Of a stretch of 64,000 nt of DNA, positions 60,651 to 64,000 are shown in pieces. Origin of the DNA: an uncultured Archangium sp. (GTDB taxonomy: Bacteria > Myxococcota > Myxococcia > Myxococcales > Myxococcaceae); the NCBI GenBank assembly GCA_903905455.1, contig CAIVGN010000142.1:16433-80432 (forward strand). Direction: 5' to 3'. The notes under the pieces are model-generated. The model did no database searches. It had not been told where the DNA came from and saw only the letters and a program-made list of their open reading frames with translations. Each line of letters opens with the position of its first letter. Position 1 is the first letter of the stretch. Both the position numbers and the translations under genes were made by a program.

Positions 60651-62492
60651 ATGGCTCCTGCACCGGCGTCTGGGCTCGACGCGAGCGTCCCCACCCAGTT
60701 GGGGCGCTATCAACTGCGGCGCCGTCTCGCGGCCGGGGGCATGGCGACAGTGTGGTTGGCGCGCGCCACCGGCGCCGGCACGTTCGAGAAGGTCGTGGCG
60801 GTCAAGACGCTCCACGAGCACATGGCGAGCAACCCCATGGTGGTGCGCATGTTCATCGACGAGGCGAGCATCGCCGCCCGCCTCGATCACCCCAACGTCT
60901 GCCAGGTCTTCGACTTCGGCGAGAGCGAAGGCACCTACTACCTGGTGATGGAATACCTCGTGGGGGAGAGCCTCTTTCACCTCATCAAGGCGCTCATCTC
61001 GCGGGGAACGGCAGCCGGGCCGGGGCGCCTGCTGGTGGCCGCGCGCATCATCGCCGACGCCGCGGAGGGGCTCTTCGCCGCGCATTCACTCACCGACGCC
61101 GCGGGCCGCTCGCTGGAGGTGGTGCACCGCGACGTCTCGCCGCAGAACATCTTCGTCACCTTCGACGGCGCGGTGAAGGTGGTGGACTTCGGCATCGCCC
61201 GCGCCCGCGAGCGGCTCGAGCAGACCCGCACCGGCGATCTCAAGGGCAAGCTCCCGTACATGGCGCCGGAGCAGCTCGAGGGCGCCACGGCCACGCACCT
61301 GGTCGACCAGTGGTCGCTGGGCGTGGTGCTGTGGGAATTCCTCGCCCTGCGCCGGCTCTTCCACCGCGACGACCTGGCCGCCACCGGCCGCGCCATTCTC
61401 TCCGAGCGCCTCTCGCCCCCCTCGGCCATCGACCCTGGCTGCCCGAAGGAGCTCGACGCCATCGTGATGCGCGCGCTGCAGCGCACGCCCTCGCAGCGCT
61501 ACCCCGACATGCGCGCCTTCGGTCGGGCCCTGCGCGGGTGGCTGGCGGCCCAGGGGGAGCCCGTCGAGCGGGCCGAGCTCTCGGAGTGGGCGACCAGCCT
61601 GTGCCCCCAGGAAAAGACGTCACGCACCATGAACCTCCAGGCCGTGCTCGCGGAGCCCACCGCGAAGACCGCTCCTTCGCGCAGGGCAGCCGCACCGGTC
61701 GAGCCGTCGCCCCGGCGTAGCGTCGGCCCGTGGCTGGCCGCTGGAGCGGTGACCGCGTGCGCCGTCGCAGTCGGGGCCTGGCTCGTGGTGCGACCGCAGC
61801 CCATCGCGGATCCAGACCTCGGAGCGGAAGCTCCGGCGGCCGCGGCCGACGGGAGCGCCGTCGCGACCAAGCCCATGCCGCCCAGGGACCTCCCGAGCGT
61901 GGCCGTCGACGAGGATGCGCCGACCCTCGCGCCGGCCGCCGTCGTCGAGACAGCCCCCGAAGATGCGCCGACCCGCGCGCCTGTCGCCGTCGAGCCCGCC
62001 CCCCTCCGTGCTGCGCCGACCGTCGCAGCCGCCGTCGTCGAGTCCGCCCCCGACGATGCGCCGACCCGCGCGCCTGTCGCCGTCGAGCCCGCGCTGCCCA
62101 GGGATCCGCCGGCCGTCGCGGCCGCACCGGCGGCTGTTGTCCCCAGCGCGACGCCTCCCACGCCCACCGCGCGCCCTGCTGCCGCGCGGCCGACCCGAAC
62201 TCCGGCTCCGCAGCCGAAGGGCGTGCCCCGGGCGCCCCCTGAAGTGCCCGCCCCGGCGCTGCCGCGGGTGGGCATCGCCGGGGCCCTGCGCGGCGGCAAC
62301 GTGTCCGTGCACCGCGGCTCGTTCGAGGCCACGCTGCGGCTCGACGGCGCCGTGGTGGGCAAGGCCCCGCTCAACCTCACCGTCAAGCCCGGCGCCCATC
62401 GGCTGGAGATCCTCGACCCCTCGGGCCACGTAGCGGCCACGCAGAACCTCCTCATCGAAGTGGGCGTCGATTACGCCGTCGATCTCGACTGA
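60651..62492 (+). CDS. Hanks-type Ser/Thr protein kinase with atypical catalytic loop
   Basis: This 613-residue kinase (ATG 60651) has an N-terminal kinase domain. Present are the Gly-loop (LAAGGMATVW), the ATP lysine in VVAVKTL, and the Asp-containing DFGIAR. The catalytic loop is HRDVSPQN (159-166); the Asp161 base and Asn166 are kept, but the usual Lys at +2 (HRDxKxxN) is Ser163. PYMAPEQLEG (substrate-binding) and other lobes are intact. After about 335 a membrane helix (about 364-384) leads to an Ala/Pro/Val-rich linker and a C-terminal PEGA-like domain (SFEATLRLDGAVVGKAPLNL). HRDVSPQN kinases are common in myxobacteria, so activity is likely. Divergent from the OmpA gene, 127 bp apart. 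Confidence 0.92.
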   Translation: MAPAPASGLDASVPTQLGRYQLRRRLAAGGMATVWLARATGAGTFEKVVAVKTLHEHMASNPMVVRMFIDEASIAARLDHPNVCQVFDFGESEGTYYLVMEYLVGESLFHLIKALISRGTAAGPGRLLVAARIIADAAEGLFAAHSLTDAAGRSLEVVHRDVSPQNIFVTFDGAVKVVDFGIARARERLEQTRTGDLKGKLPYMAPEQLEGATATHLVDQWSLGVVLWEFLALRRLFHRDDLAATGRAILSERLSPPSAIDPGCPKELDAIVMRALQRTPSQRYPDMRAFGRALRGWLAAQGEPVERAELSEWATSLCPQEKTSRTMNLQAVLAEPTAKTAPSRRAAAPVEPSPRRSVGPWLAAGAVTACAVAVGAWLVVRPQPIADPDLGAEAPAAAADGSAVATKPMPPRDLPSVAVDEDAPTLAPAAVVETAPEDAPTRAPVAVEPAPLRAAPTVAAAVVESAPDDAPTRAPVAVEPALPRDPPAVAAAPAAVVPSATPPTPTARPAAARPTRTPAPQPKGVPRAPPEVPAPALPRVGIAGALRGGNVSVHRGSFEATLRLDGAVVGKAPLNLTVKPGAHRLEILDPSGHVAATQNLLIEVGVDYAVDLD

Positions 62493-62533
62493 CCCTCGGT
62501 CGGTGGCGGACCCAATCGCGGTACGCTCGCGCC

Positions 62534-64000
62534 GTGACGCCGGACAAGGACACCGAGACGGTCCCCCAACGGGGTCACGCCCCCCTGCGCAAGGCAGAGC
62601 CCGCCGCCGAGACCCGGCTCGCGCGCGGTGAAGCGGTGGGCCGGTTCCTGGTGCTCGACCACATCGGCCAGGGCGGCATGGGCACGGTGTACGCCGCGTG
62701 GGATCCCCAGCTGAGCCGCCGCGTCGCGCTCAAGGTGCTGCGCCCGGAGTCCGACGCCACCGAGCGGGCGCGCATCCTCCGCGAGGCCCGGGCGTTGGCC
62801 CAGCTCACCCACCCCAACGTGGTGCGCGTGTACGAGCTGGGCGAGATCGATCACGCCCCCTTCATCGCCATGGAGTTGATCGACGGCTCGTCGCTCAAGG
62901 ACCTGCTGCGCAACCCGCTGCCCGAGTCGCGGCGCTTCGAGCTCTTCGCCGAGGCCGGCCGGGGACTCGCCGCGGTGCACGGGCTGGGCATCGTCCACCG
63001 CGACTTCAAGCCGGCCAACGTCTTCGTGGGCTTCGATCGCCGCGTGTGCATCGGCGACTTCGGCCTGGCCATCGCCAGCGGGGAAGACGACAGCGCCGGG
63101 CGCGGCCTGCCGGCGCCGGAGCACACGCCGACGCCGGCGCGCCTCGACGAGGCCCTCACCCAGCAGGGCACGGTGGTGGGCACGCCGGCGTACATGGCGC
63201 CCGAGCAGCTCAAGGGCGAGCCCCTCGACGCGCGCTGCGATCAGTTCTCGTTCGCGGTGGCCCTGTGGTCGGCGCTCTACGACGAGCGAGCCTTCCCCGA
63301 CGGCGCGAAGGGTCTCCAGCGCGACCCGCCGCCTCGCCCGCGCCGGGCCTCGTTCGCGGGGCGCTCCGTGGAGCGCGTGCTGCGACGCGCGCTGGCCCAG
63401 CGCAAGGAAGACCGCTTCGCCGACATGCCCACGTTCCTGCGCGCGCTCGACGTGGCGCGGCACCGGCCCCAGCGCCTCGCCCTGGGCGCGGCGGCCGTGG
63501 TGGTACTGGGGGCGCTGCTGGGGTTGATCATTCCGCGCTTCCTGGAGACCGACCCGTGCGGCGTGAAGGCCCGCGCGGCGTCGTCCTTCCCGGCCGACGT
63601 GCGCGCCCGGCTCCGCGCGGCCACCACCAACCCGCTCTCCGACATCGGCGCGCACGTCGACGCCTACACCGCGCAGTGGCTCACCGCGGCCGAGGCGGTG
63701 TGCCGCCGCGAAGACATCCCCCACCGGCCCACCGTGCAGGCGTGCCTCGATCGCCGCCTGGGAGATCTCACCGCGCTGGCCCAGGTGCTCTCGGCGCACC
63801 CTGACGCCATCGACGCCGCCCTGCCCGCGGTGCTGGCCATGCGCACGCCGCAGAGCTGCCTCAACGAGCGGCCCACGGAGGGAAGCGCCCGGTCGGACAC
63901 CACCGGCACGCTCGAGCGTCGCCTCGCCGAGGCGCGCGCGGCCTCGATGGCCGGCCGGCACGTCGAGGCGCTCCCCCTGGCCACCGACCTCGTCGCGGCC
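62534..64000 (+). CDS. Hanks-type Ser/Thr protein kinase, 3' end beyond window
   Basis: The reading frame from GTG 62534 is open for 489 codons to the window end. The kinase domain has an ordinary set of motifs: Gly-loop IGQGGMGTVY (44-53), ATP lysine Lys67 (VALKVL), catalytic loop HRDFKPAN with the usual Lys, DFGLA, and GTPAYMAPEQLKGEP. One membrane helix (ALGAAAVVVLGALLGLII) follows the kinase at about 315-335, with a sensor domain of Cys-containing helices beyond (DPCGVKARAASSF). It follows the first kinase by 41 bp on the same strand, so the two are probably co-transcribed. It would phosphorylate Ser/Thr targets that FHA proteins such as that at 26570 could bind, which is inference. Confidence 0.9.
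   Translation, partial: MTPDKDTETVPQRGHAPLRKAEPAAETRLARGEAVGRFLVLDHIGQGGMGTVYAAWDPQLSRRVALKVLRPESDATERARILREARALAQLTHPNVVRVYELGEIDHAPFIAMELIDGSSLKDLLRNPLPESRRFELFAEAGRGLAAVHGLGIVHRDFKPANVFVGFDRRVCIGDFGLAIASGEDDSAGRGLPAPEHTPTPARLDEALTQQGTVVGTPAYMAPEQLKGEPLDARCDQFSFAVALWSALYDERAFPDGAKGLQRDPPPRPRRASFAGRSVERVLRRALAQRKEDRFADMPTFLRALDVARHRPQRLALGAAAVVVLGALLGLIIPRFLETDPCGVKARAASSFPADVRARLRAATTNPLSDIGAHVDAYTAQWLTAAEAVCRREDIPHRPTVQACLDRRLGDLTALAQVLSAHPDAIDAALPAVLAMRTPQSCLNERPTEGSARSDTTGTLERRLAEARAASMAGRHVEALPLATDLVAA

Overview
The window is high-GC DNA that reads as a chromosomal segment of a myxobacterium (Myxococcota). The evidence is a MYXO-CTERM-like sorting tail (Gly-Cys, one membrane helix, Arg cluster), DUF4215 Cys-rich lipoproteins with a fibro-slime domain, thrombospondin type 3/OmpA proteins, FHA and TIGR02996-type domains, two Hanks-type Ser/Thr kinases, an NtrC-family regulator and several NTPase modules typical of multicellular bacteria. 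I found no rRNA, tRNA, CRISPR array, prophage or insertion sequence. Nearly all of the window is coding, with many stop/start overlaps (TGATG, ATGA).

Layout. 1-743 is the start of a divergent membrane protein cut by the window edge. 868-7988 is an energised outer-membrane transport region: a TonB-dependent receptor with its own TonB-C-like domain, a lipoprotein, two bacterial PH-domain membrane proteins and exbB-exbD-tonB. 8005-8671 is a YefM/Phd-RelE/ParE toxin-antitoxin pair with a readable operator. 8823-9581 holds a small conserved protein, a ComEA-like HhH protein and a strong terminator. 9605-12841 holds a DUF547 protein, a CXXCH lipoprotein and a barrel-like protein. 12907-14300 is a Fic-domain gene whose start codon is the last unit of a (GAAT)7 array. 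14272-21495, minus strand, encodes an ABC exporter, a fused MFS/spermidine-synthase-like protein and an ABC-2 operon. 21632-23406 is an acyltransferase and a glycosyltransferase. 23459-24579 holds a small membrane protein and a broken gene. 24626-29936 holds a repeat-rich GAF-like/hybrid-barrel protein, an FHA/TIGR02996 protein and a large membrane protein.

The most interesting content is three separated gene groups that together resemble the FtsH-MoxR-vWA ternary systems predicted for multicellular bacteria: a vWA-like protein (29940-31394), a MoxR ATPase coupled to a 1085-residue partner (37513-41789), and a soluble FtsH-like AAA-protease with three small partner proteins and an FHA remnant (52312-55718). 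No obvious toxic effector is visible, so the assignment as one system is inference.

Between these groups are a beta-oxidation pair that looks like peroxisomal MFE-2 plus SCPx thiolase (31491-35272), Cys-rich lipoproteins, glucose-6-phosphate isomerase, an NtrC-type regulator and a 2498-residue surface protein with its MYXO-CTERM-like tail in the middle of the frame, fused to a complete OmpA-type protein. 56034-60523 holds a small secreted protein and a two-gene Cys-rich lipoprotein/OmpA operon. 60651-64000 holds two Ser/Thr kinases, the second running off the end.
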